The translations under genes and the position numbers were made by a program. The notes under the pieces are model-generated. The model did no database searches. It was not told the origin of the DNA and saw only the letters and a program-made list of their open reading frames with translations. A stretch of 24,559 nucleotides of DNA, taken from assembly GCA_032718475.1 (NCBI GenBank), contig JAUCBJ010003781.1, positions 1-24,559 on the forward strand. The letters are read 5' to 3'. The DNA is from Nemertoderma westbladi. Taxonomy: Eukaryota > Xenacoelomorpha > Nemertodermatida > Nemertodermatidae. Below, in pieces: positions 1 through 9,075 of this stretch; position 1 is the first letter of the stretch; each line of letters starts with the position of its first letter.

Positions 1-2
1 AA

Positions 3-806
3 CGCTTCAAGTTGTTTCTTGACATTTTAAAAATGCATCATGGGCTGAAATCCACACGCTTGTGTTCAACTGATTTAGAAACTTTCTTCACATGTGTTAA
101 AGACAATATGTGTATACCAGTTGGTGACCTCGTAGGATATTGGTCAGATCAAGGACATACACGGAAACAATTTATTGACCTGCGACCTTTCGAACTGCGT
201 CTGATTATTAAAGAAACAGAATGTCGTTGGACCAAAGCTCCTGCCAAGGTCCTGTCTTCCACATTCGAGGACTTTATTAGAGCAGCCATAATATTGCATT
301 ACAAGGCACCACATCAGGTTCATGACAAAAACACTTTGGATAGTCTCATATTTGCTGCTAAAACTTGGCAGGAGAAATTTGAAGATGTGACCCTATCTCA
401 TATCTTCCATGGTGTTCTGTTATTCATAAAAAGTCTCCAAGAAGATAAAAAACATATTAAAATACCTAAAATGATTTTTAAAGATGATGATATTGTTGAG
501 AAGAACTCCAACAAAATACTGTTTAGTGTTGGAAAGGGAACTGGAATTGCCGGAATAATCCCATTCCGTGAAGGAACTGAAGAACTCACTGAGGAACTGA
601 AGGAATTTACAGGGCGTCCCATCGATTCAAAAGATTTAATTCGAGTTGATGGTTATGATAATTTGACTGTAAACCATATTGGTGTTAAAGAAAATTTTAG
701 ACAAATGGGAAAGGCGCGTGTACCTATAAAATTTAATTTGGTGTTCACCACCGTCGGTCAATTGAAAGCTGACAATGTAGAAGAGTGCGAGAAAGAGTCA
801 ACTTGA
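3..806 (+). CDS. Unrecognised protein, 3' part of a gene (5' end outside window)
   Basis: The open frame runs from the left edge of the window to a TGA at 804-806, about 267 codons. The first in-frame ATG is at 33, but the frame is open upstream of it, so the true start or a splice acceptor may lie outside. The protein is soluble-looking, mixed charged and hydrophobic, with no signal peptide or membrane segment. The N-terminal half reads as helical, with FELRLIIKETECRW near residues 65-78. The C-terminal third is Lys/Glu rich. I recognise no domain. It does not look like a transposon protein: there is no RT, endonuclease or DDE motif. Composition and uninterrupted length favour a real host exon or single-exon gene. 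An AATAAA lies about 217 bases downstream on the same strand. Confidence 0.6.
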   Translation, partial: RFKLFLDILKMHHGLKSTRLCSTDLETFFTCVKDNMCIPVGDLVGYWSDQGHTRKQFIDLRPFELRLIIKETECRWTKAPAKVLSSTFEDFIRAAIILHYKAPHQVHDKNTLDSLIFAAKTWQEKFEDVTLSHIFHGVLLFIKSLQEDKKHIKIPKMIFKDDDIVEKNSNKILFSVGKGTGIAGIIPFREGTEELTEELKEFTGRPIDSKDLIRVDGYDNLTVNHIGVKENFRQMGKARVPIKFNLVFTTVGQLKADNVEECEKEST

Positions 807-1022
807 AGGGAGTGTACTTGTAAGACAGTATGTCAATTATATACGATAGGTTTGCATAATTATAAAACTCATCGGTGTAACTATGAAACAAAAAATATAA
901 TTGTCTTTATAAGCTACCCCAATCATGATACTAGACATAATATACTTTTTAATTTTTTATTTTTCTACATAATTTTAGATGATTGATTTAATGATAAATG
1001 ATTGGTTAGTTATTGTAAATTG

Positions 1023-1028
1023 AATAAA
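1023..1028 (+). promoter_or_regulatory. Candidate polyadenylation signal AATAAA
   Basis: AATAAA lies 217 bases after the stop of the gene ending at 806, on the same strand, in otherwise non-coding AT-rich DNA (807-1190). It is the best visible poly(A) signal for that gene. AATAAA is common by chance in AT-rich DNA, so this rests on position only. Confidence 0.35.
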
Positions 1029-1197
1029 AGGTAACATTTTCTTTCTAGATTTAATAGACATAATACCGGTATGTACATAAATTTTCCTCTTGATATTTAC
1101 AAAGATAAATTATACCCTTTCTGGAGGTAAATCAAACTAAAATGTTACAATAACCAATACAATAATTGATATCGGACATCCACAATTTTAAAACCTC

Positions 1198-1446
1198 TTT
1201 GATTCGCCCTTCGAACTGCTAGGGATGCCATCAATATGCAAAGGGCCAATTGAAAATGAAAATTACTTATCAGTCAGAAGTCGTATCCATTTAATAAGAA
1301 ATGAATACTACGGACATTTGATGGAATTGGAAATGACTGAGGTCAACTTCGAAAAACAATGGAAAACCTTGATTGATTTGTTGCTGGGTCTCACAATTGG
1401 GGAGGAAAATAATAAACCTCTCAGGTTCGTATTTTCCTCAGGGTAA
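1198..1446 (+). pseudogene. DZIP3-like HEPN domain remnant
   Basis: An open stretch ending in TAA at 1444-1446 encodes the C-terminal half of a HEPN-type helical domain. It carries SRIHLIRNEYYGH, then EVNFEKQWKTLIDLL. The RN-x3-GH signature and the following helix ending in a W/L-rich segment are typical of the DZIP3-like HEPN domain, found in ubiquitin-ligase and NLR-like innate-immunity proteins that are expanded in marine invertebrates. HEPN Rx4-6H motifs can be RNase active sites. Only about 60-70 residues are recognisable, and no plausible upstream domain is present in the 390 bases before it. I infer an isolated exon or, more likely, a gene fragment. It ends 15 bases before a second gene remnant on the other strand. 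Confidence 0.55.
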
Positions 1447-1460
1447 TCTCGGTTCCTCAG

Positions 1461-1590
1461 GGTAGATTTTGTCTGGAAAGTCTTTCCTATCAACAGCCCA
1501 TTTACCAGAACGTAAAACTTCACTATGTATGCCACCAATTTGCACAATTACCAGCATAGTATCGCCTGACGCCATTTTATCCACAAAACC
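1461..1590 (-). pseudogene. Beta-1,3-galactosyltransferase gene fragment
   Basis: The plus strand here closely matches 5727-5850, the antisense of the intact GT31 gene at 5445-6419. On the minus strand it encodes the segment around SGKWAVDRKDFPD, equivalent to residues ~195-232 of the intact protein. The fragment has a small insertion (ctatgtatgcc against ctatgcc) and lacks both the DxD region and the C-terminal half. It is a non-functional scrap of a paralogous copy. Similarity fades outside about 130 bases. Confidence 0.75.
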
Positions 1591-1767
1591 TACCCATAAA
1601 TTGTCAAAATCTCTGCTAAATTGCTACCCCTAAAATGTAAAACCATTATTAGTCAATAACGATTGTTTAAATTACATCTGTATAGATTACAATGCACAGT
1701 TAATGTTTTATTAGAGTCTGAGAGATAGTGGTAGAGCAAGATTAGTAGAGGTTTGGGCGGCTCGGCG

Positions 1768-2073
1768 ACAGTGAGACATCACTGACACCCATTGGGTGTC
1801 ATATGACACCCTATTATCACCCTATGGGTGTCATTGGGTGTCAAGGCACAGACTGTCTTGGTGACACCTCCTAATTAGGTTAATTAGACCCTAATTAACA
1901 GGTGTCATCATTTAATTAGTACAATTAAACCCTAATAGGTGTCTTATGACTCCTAATTAGTGTTTAATTAATTATCCTGATTAATCAGACTGATTAGCGC
2001 CCCGACACGCAATGGTCATCAGTGAGGCCTAACTGTCACCTAGAGGCCCAAAGGGTGTCATAAGTGACACCAC
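1768..2073. repeat. GGTGTCA/TGACACC-rich repeat patch with TAATTAG words
   Basis: About ten copies of GGTGTCA or its complement TGACACC occur in roughly 300 bases, in both orientations, so several short stems can form. TAATTAG/CTAATTA words fill the gaps. There is no coding potential. It could be a decayed foldback element or a clustered binding-site array. I see no clear element boundaries or target duplication. Confidence 0.6.
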
Positions 2074-3085
2074 GGATCTTTTATTTATTAATACTTATAT
2101 ATTTGTAATTAATTTTAATTTATTTATTCCAATTTAATTTAAGGGGGGGTATACCCCCCATGAACCTTTTTTTAAAATGACTGTCAATTAGTGTTAAATG
2201 ATAATATTGCTATTTTGTCATGGTCAACCACTGTATGGAAGGCCAAATAGTCTTTATAGTAAAATTTGAAAATTTATAGCCTCCACCTAGAGGCTGGCGG
2301 CGGAATTAAAGATTTCACTAAAATTGCTACAACTAGTCCCTCAATTTTGGTCCAAACTTCTTAAAACCAACTTTTTTGGACTCAGCGTGATCGACTCTAC
2401 AAAACTTATCTTATAGAATTGAATAATGATCTTATAGAATTTTTGATTAGCCATTTTTATTTTAATTAATTAATTTAATTAATTTAATTAATTAATTTAA
2501 TTAATTAATTATCATATTTTTATTTAAAATTGGCTAATTAGAAAAAATGGTACTGTAATATTTATCAAAATTCCATAAGATAACTTTTAAAAAGCTTCCA
2601 AAGCTCGTTCGAATGAGCCATAAATGAAGAAAATTGATTAAAAAATGACGGAGGAGTAGCAATTTGAAAATGAAAAATGTCATTCCGAGAAAATGCCCTT
2701 CGAAGTTTAAACCGTCCCGCCAAAATTGGCTGTCCGTGTTCTGGTTGGATAATTATTTCTGGCACGAAGGCACACCAACGAGCTAAAAAGTTCATTACGG
2801 GGGTTTTCGGGGTCGCTGATTCCATTTCCGGTGTCAGTTTTAATGTTTGGTGGAATCTAGTCTGTCTGTCTGTCTGTCGGTCTTCTGTCTTTCTTACAAT
2901 TTGACGGACAGACCGTCATACGGAAAAACAGTGATAACTCGAGAACTGAAAGAGGTCTCACTAAGCGGTTTTCAGATTTGTAATCCTCATTAAATTCTGC
3001 TCTAGATGAAATAAAGAAACAACAATTTGAAAATTTACCTGAGGGGGGTATACCCCCCCCCCCCCCCCCCCCTCCCCTTAAATTA
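2074..3085. repeat. Old dispersed-repeat region with GGGGGGTATACCCCCC palindromes and (TCTG)n
   Basis: Two near-identical palindromes, G6-7-TATAC-C5-6, sit at 2143-2159 and 3043-3058. The AATTTAA flank before the first reappears inverted after the second. Between them lie a (TTAATTAA)-type microsatellite (about 2459-2512), a GC-richer stretch (about 2690-2860) and a TCTG tetramer run (about 2862-2880) followed by GATAACTCGAGAAC. The (TCTG)n plus 'aactcg' arrangement recurs at 24150-24210, which suggests a dispersed element family. No convincing protein is encoded on either strand. Confidence 0.5.
3053..3072. repeat. Homopolymer C tract (20 bp)
   Basis: An uninterrupted run of 20 C follows GGGGGGTATA. 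It is one of five G/C homopolymer tracts in this AT-rich window (see also 5074-5098, 7961-7979, 13347-13369, 17125-17148). Confidence 0.9.
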
Positions 3086-3348
3086 ATTATTTGTCTTTAT
3101 TTTTACTTTATTTATTTGAACTTAATTTTAAAATATTATTATATATATAGCGTATTATCTAAAATTAACATCTTCTCTAACTTTGTTATTTTCATTCCGA
3201 ATAGGTTTAAACTCGGTAGGCATCTACTACGGCATAGGCCATATCTTTTGCGGAGTCACAGAGTTGTCTGAAGTTCCCCTGTCTGCCGCTAGAGGGCGAA
3301 ATGTCTCAAAGTGAAAACCATACAGTAGTTATGAATTGGTACCGCTGC

Positions 3349-3545
3349 TCTTTTATTTATTAATACTTATTTATTTGTATTTAATTTTAATTTATTTATT
3401 TGTATTTCATTTTAATTTATTTATTTGTATTTCATTTAATTTATCTATTTGTATTTAATTTTAATTAATTATTTGTATTTAAATTTAATTAATTATTTGT
3501 CTTTAATTTTAATTAATTATTTGTATTTATTTTTACTTTATATAT
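3349..3545. repeat. Degenerate AT-rich tandem repeat
   Basis: Imperfect repeats of an ATTTGTATTTAATTTTAATT-like unit run through this stretch. The first unit, CTTTTATTTATTAATACTTAT, also occurs at 2078-2098, so the array shares sequence with the repeat region upstream. It is non-coding. Confidence 0.65.
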
Positions 3546-3667
3546 TGTTTTCTATTTTTAGCTTTAACAATAAACAGTTTATATATTACTTACCGATGCG
3601 AAATTGTTAGCTTATCCAATTCCGCTAACACAAACCCATAGAGTGAGCCATAAAGCAATATTGGGAG

Positions 3668-3696
3668 CACGAGGTTGATTACCAATCAACCTCGTG
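3668..3696. other. Perfect 12-bp stem hairpin
   Basis: CACGAGGTTGAT and its exact reverse complement are separated by TACCA. No T-run follows, and nothing nearby identifies a function. It lies in 3590-3865, a stretch with no recognisable gene. Confidence 0.7.
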
Positions 3697-3865
3697 TCAG
3701 CCCAGTAAACGGGGACAATAGGCCCCAAAGGAGACACACAATAAGGGTCAGGTGCCAAACCCCAAACCAAGAGAGAACAGCAAGGGCGAAGGGAAGCACT
3801 TCAGAGGGGGGCAAAGGGTGCCAACAGGGATATTAGCCAATGGGGGGACAGCATCGACTAAGTAC

Positions 3866-4151
3866 TGTAACGGCCAAACCCGTGCAATATATATTACCTG
3901 TGCAGCAATCATTCATTCAGTTTACTCAGTTAGTTCAGTAGGGTGGAACGGTGACTTCTATCACCGTCCGCTACCGCCATATCATACTTATCTACCGGTA
4001 ACTGTGCCATACTATACTATAGCCTATATATCAACTATATTATACCTTATACATTTAACCGAACATCAGAACTCTTTTACCTTTCACACACGGCGGGGAC
4101 GCGTAGATAGAAAACCCAACGGATAAACCGGGATCCGTAGATCCCGTCACA
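3866..4151. mobile_element. Candidate solo LTR (286 bp)
   Basis: The segment begins TGTAACGG and ends CCGTCACA, an imperfect terminal inverted repeat of the TG...CA type common in Gypsy-like LTRs. Inside, a TATA-like ATATATATTA (about 3888) is followed by CATTCATTCAG, as expected of a U3/R layout. No flanking 5-bp target duplication is visible, and there is no internal retroviral-type coding DNA nearby. This would be a solo LTR, or a chance match. Confidence 0.35.
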
Positions 4152-4203
4152 GAAATGACGTCATTATTGGAACCATCTCACCACGAACTTGCAGCCTTAT
4201 TTA

Positions 4204-4933
4204 GGGATATATCTTTTTACAGAACACAGCAGAACACAGTAGAACACAGCAGAACACAATAGAATACAGGCGGAACATAGGCGAACACAGCTGTAATTAA
4301 AATCTACACCAAAAAATAACACACTTGGGAAAGTACCGGATTTAATCATACAACTGTAAGATGTCAATTACATATTTAAATTAAATGGCGGTTTTCCATA
4401 TCCTCCAAAATAAATTACTTCTCATTATCCTGTAACCATGGAGAGTTGGTTAGTTCTACAGCAGTACAGTACCGGTAGTTGAGTAGGCCTACATCAGTAC
4501 ATTGGTAATATACTCTAAACTGTGCCCGGTAATTGCACATCAGTCAGTTAGACTGTAGGACTGTAGGAAGCCTACATCTGTCTGCCTGTACAATGTACAG
4601 TCTGTCAGTTTGTACATGTCTCTACAGCACTAGGCCTACTGCAGTACTGGAACAGGCTGACAGGCAGACTACTGGACTAGTAACAGGTACGGGCCTAACC
4701 GAACAGCTGATCGGGCAACTCTGATCAGGTAATTTATTTTGGAGGATATGGAAAACCGCCATTTAATTTAAATATGTAATTGACATCTTACAGTTGTATG
4801 ATTAAGTCCGGTACTTTCCCAAGTGTGTTATTTTTTGGTGCAGATTTTAATTACAGCTGTGTTCGCCTATGTTCCGCCTGTATTCTATTGTGTTCTGCTG
4901 TGTTCTACTGTGTTCTGTAAAAAGAACTATCCC
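4204..4933. mobile_element. Foldback/MITE-type DNA transposon with ~200-bp inverted arms
   Basis: The left arm (4204-4418) and right arm (4729-4933) are near-perfect reverse complements of about 205-215 bp. The left arm carries one extra AGAACACAGC unit in a short subterminal array of CAGAACA repeats. The ends read GGGATA...TATCCC. A direct repeat CCTTATTTAG occurs at 4195-4204 and 4932-4941, giving a 7-10 bp target duplication whose exact length is ambiguous because it overlaps the terminal G/C bases. The 310-bp loop has no coding capacity. This is a non-autonomous element. A 9-10 bp duplication with GG-starting termini would fit Mutator-like (MULE) elements, but no transposase is present to prove it. 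Confidence 0.88.
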
Positions 4934-5073
4934 TTATTTAGCCCTAGGGTATACAGCTCCCTTACTGGTAACTATTTTGGAGTTAATGTTAGCGAAGGGC
5001 CTAAACTTAAGGGAAGAAGTTACATGCAAGCTATCGCCTAGGTTACCAGTTACGCATGAATGAGCAATTTATC

Positions 5074-5098
5074 GGGGGGGGGGGGGGGGGGGGGGGGG
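5074..5098. repeat. Homopolymer G tract (25 bp)
   Basis: An uninterrupted run of 25 G between AT-rich flanks. It could adopt G-quadruplex structure and is also prone to sequencing-length error. Confidence 0.9.
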
Positions 5099-5344
5099 CT
5101 TTTAAAATTCTTTATGCTACGTCAAGATTGTCTCATTTGGAAGCCGCATCGGTATCGGTAATCTAATTATGGTATCGGTTCAATTTAATTTGTGTTTACT
5201 TACAACCCTAATTGTTCTACTGTGTTATAATTTATGTTTTATAATAACATCCACTGGCTATATCCTGTTAATCTTTATTAATTTTCTTTGTACTGAGGTT
5301 TTTGAGGGCGCTGTTTCCAATGGTCCAAATGTTTCCAGGCAAAA

Positions 5345-5400
5345 AGTAAAAGTAAGTAAGTAAGTAACAAAAGTGCGTAAGTAAAGTAAAGTAAGTAATA
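5345..5400. repeat. AAGT-type microsatellite
   Basis: Imperfect AAGT/AAAGT repeats run between the poly-G tract and the end of the galactosyltransferase gene. The rest of 4942-5444 shows no gene. Confidence 0.7.
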
Positions 5401-5444
5401 GGCTACTGTGTAGGCTTTAAAAATAAAGCAATCACAATTCGTTA

Positions 5445-6419
5445 TCAATAAGCTTTTAACAAGTCTTCCCAATATGATCTGAGTTTAAATGGCTTGAAAC
5501 CATGACAAGCTATAAGATTAAACCAAATGTTCAAATCGAAATGTTCAGCACATCTTCCAAACAGATGAATAGAAGGAATGTGTGTCGTTTTTATGTCGAG
5601 ATCTGATGCTAGTATTCCTGTATAAGCGTCATCTACAGGTATTAAAGGATGATATGGAACTCGACTCATTAGCTGAGGTAATAAATCCGTTGATAAGAAG
5701 TAAAGAGCACCAGTGCAGTATGGAGGGTAGATGTTGTCTGGAAAATCTTTCCTATCAACAGCCCATTTACCATACCGTAAAACTCCACTATGCCGCCAAT
5801 TTGCACAATTGCCAGCGAAGAATCGCATTGGTTTTATCCTTGCCAGATACAGTACAACATTGAAAGTATTAACAAACATATCCTCATCAACGTATCCAAT
5901 AAAACTAGCTTTTCTACAATACTTTTCTGACCAATTGAAGGCCGTTAACATCTTCAAAGTTAAATTCCTGTAAGTGTCTTGAAACGTCCCTTGAACAATG
6001 TCCCCGAAGAATTTACTTTCACTTTGCACTTTATGTTGGATTTGCTTGTCTTTGTAACCCAATACGAATACTGTAACTATCGTAGTATTGTGTATCAGTT
6101 TCCGGGACGCCCAAGTTTGTCGAATAGCTTGGCGGTTCTCGAAATTCAAAGGAGAAGATTTTACCAAAAACAACAAAATAGTTCCGTTGTCATTCCAAAT
6201 ATTTTGACAAGCAATCGGATTCTCAATAATGTAATATTCCGACATATTCTTTTGTGATATAAAACGTATCTTATTCATAAATAACGTCGCATTCCTTTCA
6301 GTTTCAATCAACAGTTTGTGATGATTAATGAAAATGAAACAAAAAAAAAACATTGTATCAAACAGAATAATTACAAAATATTTCTTCTTGTGTTTCAAAA
6401 TGTGTTTAATCGCATTCAT
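5445..6419 (-). CDS. Beta-1,3-galactosyltransferase-like protein (GT31 family)
   Basis: An intact 324-codon single-exon gene. A short cytosolic tail (residues 1-12, Lys rich) precedes a membrane anchor at ~13-32, giving the type II Golgi topology of this family. The GT31 landmarks appear in order: RQAIRQTW (97-103), VFVLG (117-121), FGDIVQGTFQDTYRNLTLK (138-156), the metal-binding DxD motif as YVDEDMFVN (176-184), YPPYCTGALYFLS (231-243) and the acidic PVDDAYTG (261-268). Members transfer galactose or GlcNAc in beta-1,3 linkage onto glycoprotein or glycolipid glycans. The precise donor and acceptor cannot be read here. Sequons at N43, N58, N111, N152 and N162 fit a lumenal domain. Usual DDD is DED and usual EDV is DDA, so activity is likely but unproven. 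Length is normal. A broken paralogue fragment lies at 1461-1590. B3GALT and B3GNT subtypes are not separable by eye. Confidence 0.9.
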   Translation of the reverse strand: MNAIKHILKHKKKYFVIILFDTMFFFCFIFINHHKLLIETERNATLFMNKIRFISQKNMSEYYIIENPIACQNIWNDNGTILLFLVKSSPLNFENRQAIRQTWASRKLIHNTTIVTVFVLGYKDKQIQHKVQSESKFFGDIVQGTFQDTYRNLTLKMLTAFNWSEKYCRKASFIGYVDEDMFVNTFNVVLYLARIKPMRFFAGNCANWRHSGVLRYGKWAVDRKDFPDNIYPPYCTGALYFLSTDLLPQLMSRVPYHPLIPVDDAYTGILASDLDIKTTHIPSIHLFGRCAEHFDLNIWFNLIACHGFKPFKLRSYWEDLLKAY

Positions 6420-6690
6420 ATTTAATGAATTAACAGTTTAAACATTAATTCAGTAGTAGAAATAATTATTACATTATAATTTTGTTTACTTATTTTAACT
6501 ATTTACTTATGTCTTATAATAATAGTATATTAAATGTATTCTTAGTTTTGGATATTTACAGTTGGGGTCACAAAGTGCAACTGTTCTTTGAGATTAAAAG
6601 AACTAAAAGTGTCTCAAAGTTCTAAAAGTGGTCCGAGAAATGATAAAGTGTCCTCAAAGATTTCAAAGTACAGTCCCAATCCCAATAAAC

Positions 6691-6882
6691 ATTAACTTGG
6701 TCATTTTGGCGGCCAAAACGACCAAAATGGCCAAATCTAAATTGCGGCATTCATGAAAGGAATTTCTGAGGCACGTTGGCTTGTCAATCACAGCCAGTGA
6801 ATAGAGGCTGAGTGTAAGTAAAGCCCAGGATGTTGGCAGATAGAAAAAGGCTTCGATTTCCGGACATTCCCTCCCCAACCCA
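6691..6882 (+). repeat. Repeat A, copy 1, left part
   Basis: Near-identical to 13156-13346, with a one-base indel in TTTTGGCGGCC against TTTTGCGGCC and a few substitutions. It contains the inverted words TTTTGG(C)GGCC and CCAAAACGACC. In copy 2 this segment runs directly into a poly-C tract; here it is interrupted after AACCCA by a LINE fragment. Its reading frames show no recognisable domain. Confidence 0.85.
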
Positions 6883-7960
6883 ATCAGATCAGTATACGAT
6901 GGTTCGACAACATTTGTGTCTACTGTTGACGGTGACACAGAACCATTTGAAGTGTTATGGGGCGTCCTCCAAGGAGACACACTTGCACCATTCTTGTTCA
7001 TTATTGTGGTTGACTATGTTCTACGCATGTCCTTAGATCATCATAATGATGATGGGGTGATGATAACTCCACCTACTGGCTCCAGAAGTCGAGGAAATCC
7101 TGCCAAGTACCTAACTGATCTAGACTTTGCTGATGACTTAGGAGTACTCTCAGAATCATTAGAGGGAGCCCAGCGGCTCCTCAGCTCATTAGAACATGCT
7201 GCTTCTAGTGTTGGTCTTTTTATTAACTCCAGAAAGACCAAAATTCTGACAGTTAACTTTGAAAGTCCTCAGCAAGTCTCTGATCGGATGAGCATAAGCT
7301 CAAAGGATGGTATGCTTGAGCATGTGGACGACTTCTGTTACCTGGGATCATGGATCCGGAAGTCAGGTGAGGACCTTCGAATACGTAAGGGAAAGGCATG
7401 GGCAGCCTTGAATAGGCTTTCCAGGATTTGGAAGTCACCTAGAATTAATCGGAAACTTAAGGTCCGATTATTTAGAGCAGCAGTAGTTCCAGTACTCCTC
7501 TACGGGAGTCCATGCTGGGCTCTAACTGCTGAGGACACCAAATCTCTGGATGGCACATTCATAAGAATGCTACGCCGGGTACATTGTGTCAAGTACAATG
7601 CACACATCTCCAACCAGACACTATATAACATTGGAGGTGTCTCATTGGTTCCCCCAAGCTTGACACTAGAACAAAATCGCCTCCGCCTCCGCTTTGCAGG
7701 ACATTGCACGGCTTTCGCCGTGAGGACCAGCCAGTGCATAATCTTGTACTTTGGCAGCCTCATGGAGTGAATAAGCATGGTGGACAGCCCATGACTTTCT
7801 TGAGACGCATCTTAAAGGACACTGGCCTTAAAGATGCGGATGATCTAGCAAATGTCATGGGTGATAGGGAGTTGTGGCGGTGCAATTTTGTTGACAAGCC
7901 GGTACAGCATTCTTAAAAATGCAGCTGCAATGCAGCATGCCGATCCTAGTAGTACTAGCA
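6883..7960 (+). mobile_element. 5'-truncated LINE insertion inside repeat A
   Basis: Comparison with the uninterrupted copy at 13341-13370 defines the insert exactly. Copy 2 reads AACCCA then poly-C, while here 1078 bp of LINE DNA separate AACCCA (6877-6882) from the poly-C at 7961. The insert starts inside the RT coding region and runs to a 3' end with ATGCAGCTGCAATGCAGCA. This is the 5'-truncation pattern of target-primed reverse transcription. No target-site duplication is resolvable beside the C tract. The same 3' end occurs at 18955-19255 on the minus strand. Confidence 0.85.
6895..7916 (+). pseudogene. LINE reverse transcriptase, C-terminal part
   Basis: Non-LTR retrotransposon RT from the palm to the C-terminus. 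The frame starting near 6895 shows GVLQGDTLAPFLF (RT motif with QGD), then LDFADDLGVLS with the catalytic FADD (about 7120-7140). After these come VGLFINSRKTK, VDDFCYLGSWI, the IWKS thumb region and LLYGSPCWALT. A frameshift near 7710 separates this from the C-terminal tail (RREDQPVHNLVLW...GGQPMTFLRRILKDTGL, ending at 7916). The endonuclease and N-terminal RT motifs are absent because of 5' truncation. The architecture resembles RTE/jockey-type LINEs; the clade is not resolved. Confidence 0.88.
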
Positions 7961-8458
7961 CCCCCCCCCCCCCCCCCCCGGACAGTTCCGTTCCGCTCGA
8001 GTAGGACACTACTGTTTTATATTTCGCACGTTTATTTTTCATTTTGTAAGGTAATAAACGGACCGCTTGTATCCAGACAAGTTGTACAGTATCCAATTCC
8101 CTTTCTTAGCTCAGAAATTTATATTTTGCATCCCGATTTTACATTTTGTATCCACGTTTTATTTATGGATTTCATCAATTCAATTACATTGTATTGTTTG
8201 CTAATCTTTAAACAATTAATTAGATGACCTATATATTCCATCTGTTTCTCCTGTTCAAAGCAAAATCTAATCATGAATACTTTTTCACTGTAACTCGTAA
8301 CTCAACCAATTTGTCCTTTTTCGAAGAAATCCTACATGGGGATTTTGGAGCTAACCCGCCACTACTGCTTGGCTCACTGGAAGTGTATTTAGGTAAAGCT
8401 CTATTGTAGGCTGTGGCTCTGTTTAAGCTTAGCTGAGCCAAGACGACAGACATTAGGA
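7961..8458 (+). repeat. Repeat A, copy 1, right part (starts with 19-bp C tract)
   Basis: Begins with a C19 tract and matches 13347-13848 almost base for base (C23 there), from GGACAGTTCCGTTCCGC to GACGACAGACATTAGGA. After CATTAGGA the two copies diverge: here the Penelope-like element begins, while copy 2 continues TGGGAACACG. A run of glycine or proline codons from the homopolymer makes spurious open frames. Confidence 0.88.
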
Positions 8459-9075
8459 CTTCAGGGATAATGACTGTAGAAAGGGTCTAATGCCACGGTT
8501 AACGAAAACAGTTTCTATTTATATGGCCATTTCATCCCCACGGACGTCTTCAGTAAATTAAATTAAAATAACATTAAAACATAATTTATAAACCTAAGCC
8601 ATAATATTAAATTTAACGTACGGTACAACCAATTATTATGCCACCAAATTCCGATATACACAGTATGATAGGATGTATTAGATTAACATATTTAGATTTA
8701 TCATAATACTGTATGTAGGCCTAGAGATATAATTGTAGGCTACATTTGTTGTTAAGGTATTAGACGTTCAATATTAAATTTAAAAAATTAAAAATAAAAA
8801 TAAAAAGAGGGCTAAATGAAGAGGTGTAAAAAGGGTGGGTAACGTTAAAACCATTAAATGATTAAAAATAGTTAAAAATTGTTGGTTCCAATATTAAGTC
8901 GTTGAGTTACAAATTTACAAATAAAAGTGAGGCTGGTAAAAGGGTAAAAAAAATCTAAAAAAATGTTGGTTCTGAAATAAAAAATCATTTAAAAATATAT
9001 TTAAAAGAAGGGAAAGAATACCTAAGCCATAAAATTGGGGGGGATAAAAGGACACATATTACTGTTACTAAATAA
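8458..9075. repeat. PLE terminal repeat (downstream copy relative to the coding strand)
   Basis: 618 bp from ACTTCAGGGATAATGACTG to GTTACTAAATAA. It is about 99% identical to 12515-13132; visible differences include CCCCACGG/CCTCACGG, ACATAAT/ACACAAT, CTAAGCC/CTAAACC and TACACAG/TAGACAG. It starts at the last base of repeat A copy 1. It is non-coding and AT rich. Confidence 0.92.

Noticed and set aside
3-806. Sestrin-like identity for the first protein
   Set aside because: Only a vague resemblance around the LIIKETECRW segment. The C-terminal part shows no sestrin features, so no name was assigned.
3752-4126. 124-codon plus-strand frame
   Set aside because: No domain, low-complexity composition, and it runs into the candidate LTR. 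It is probably a chance frame.
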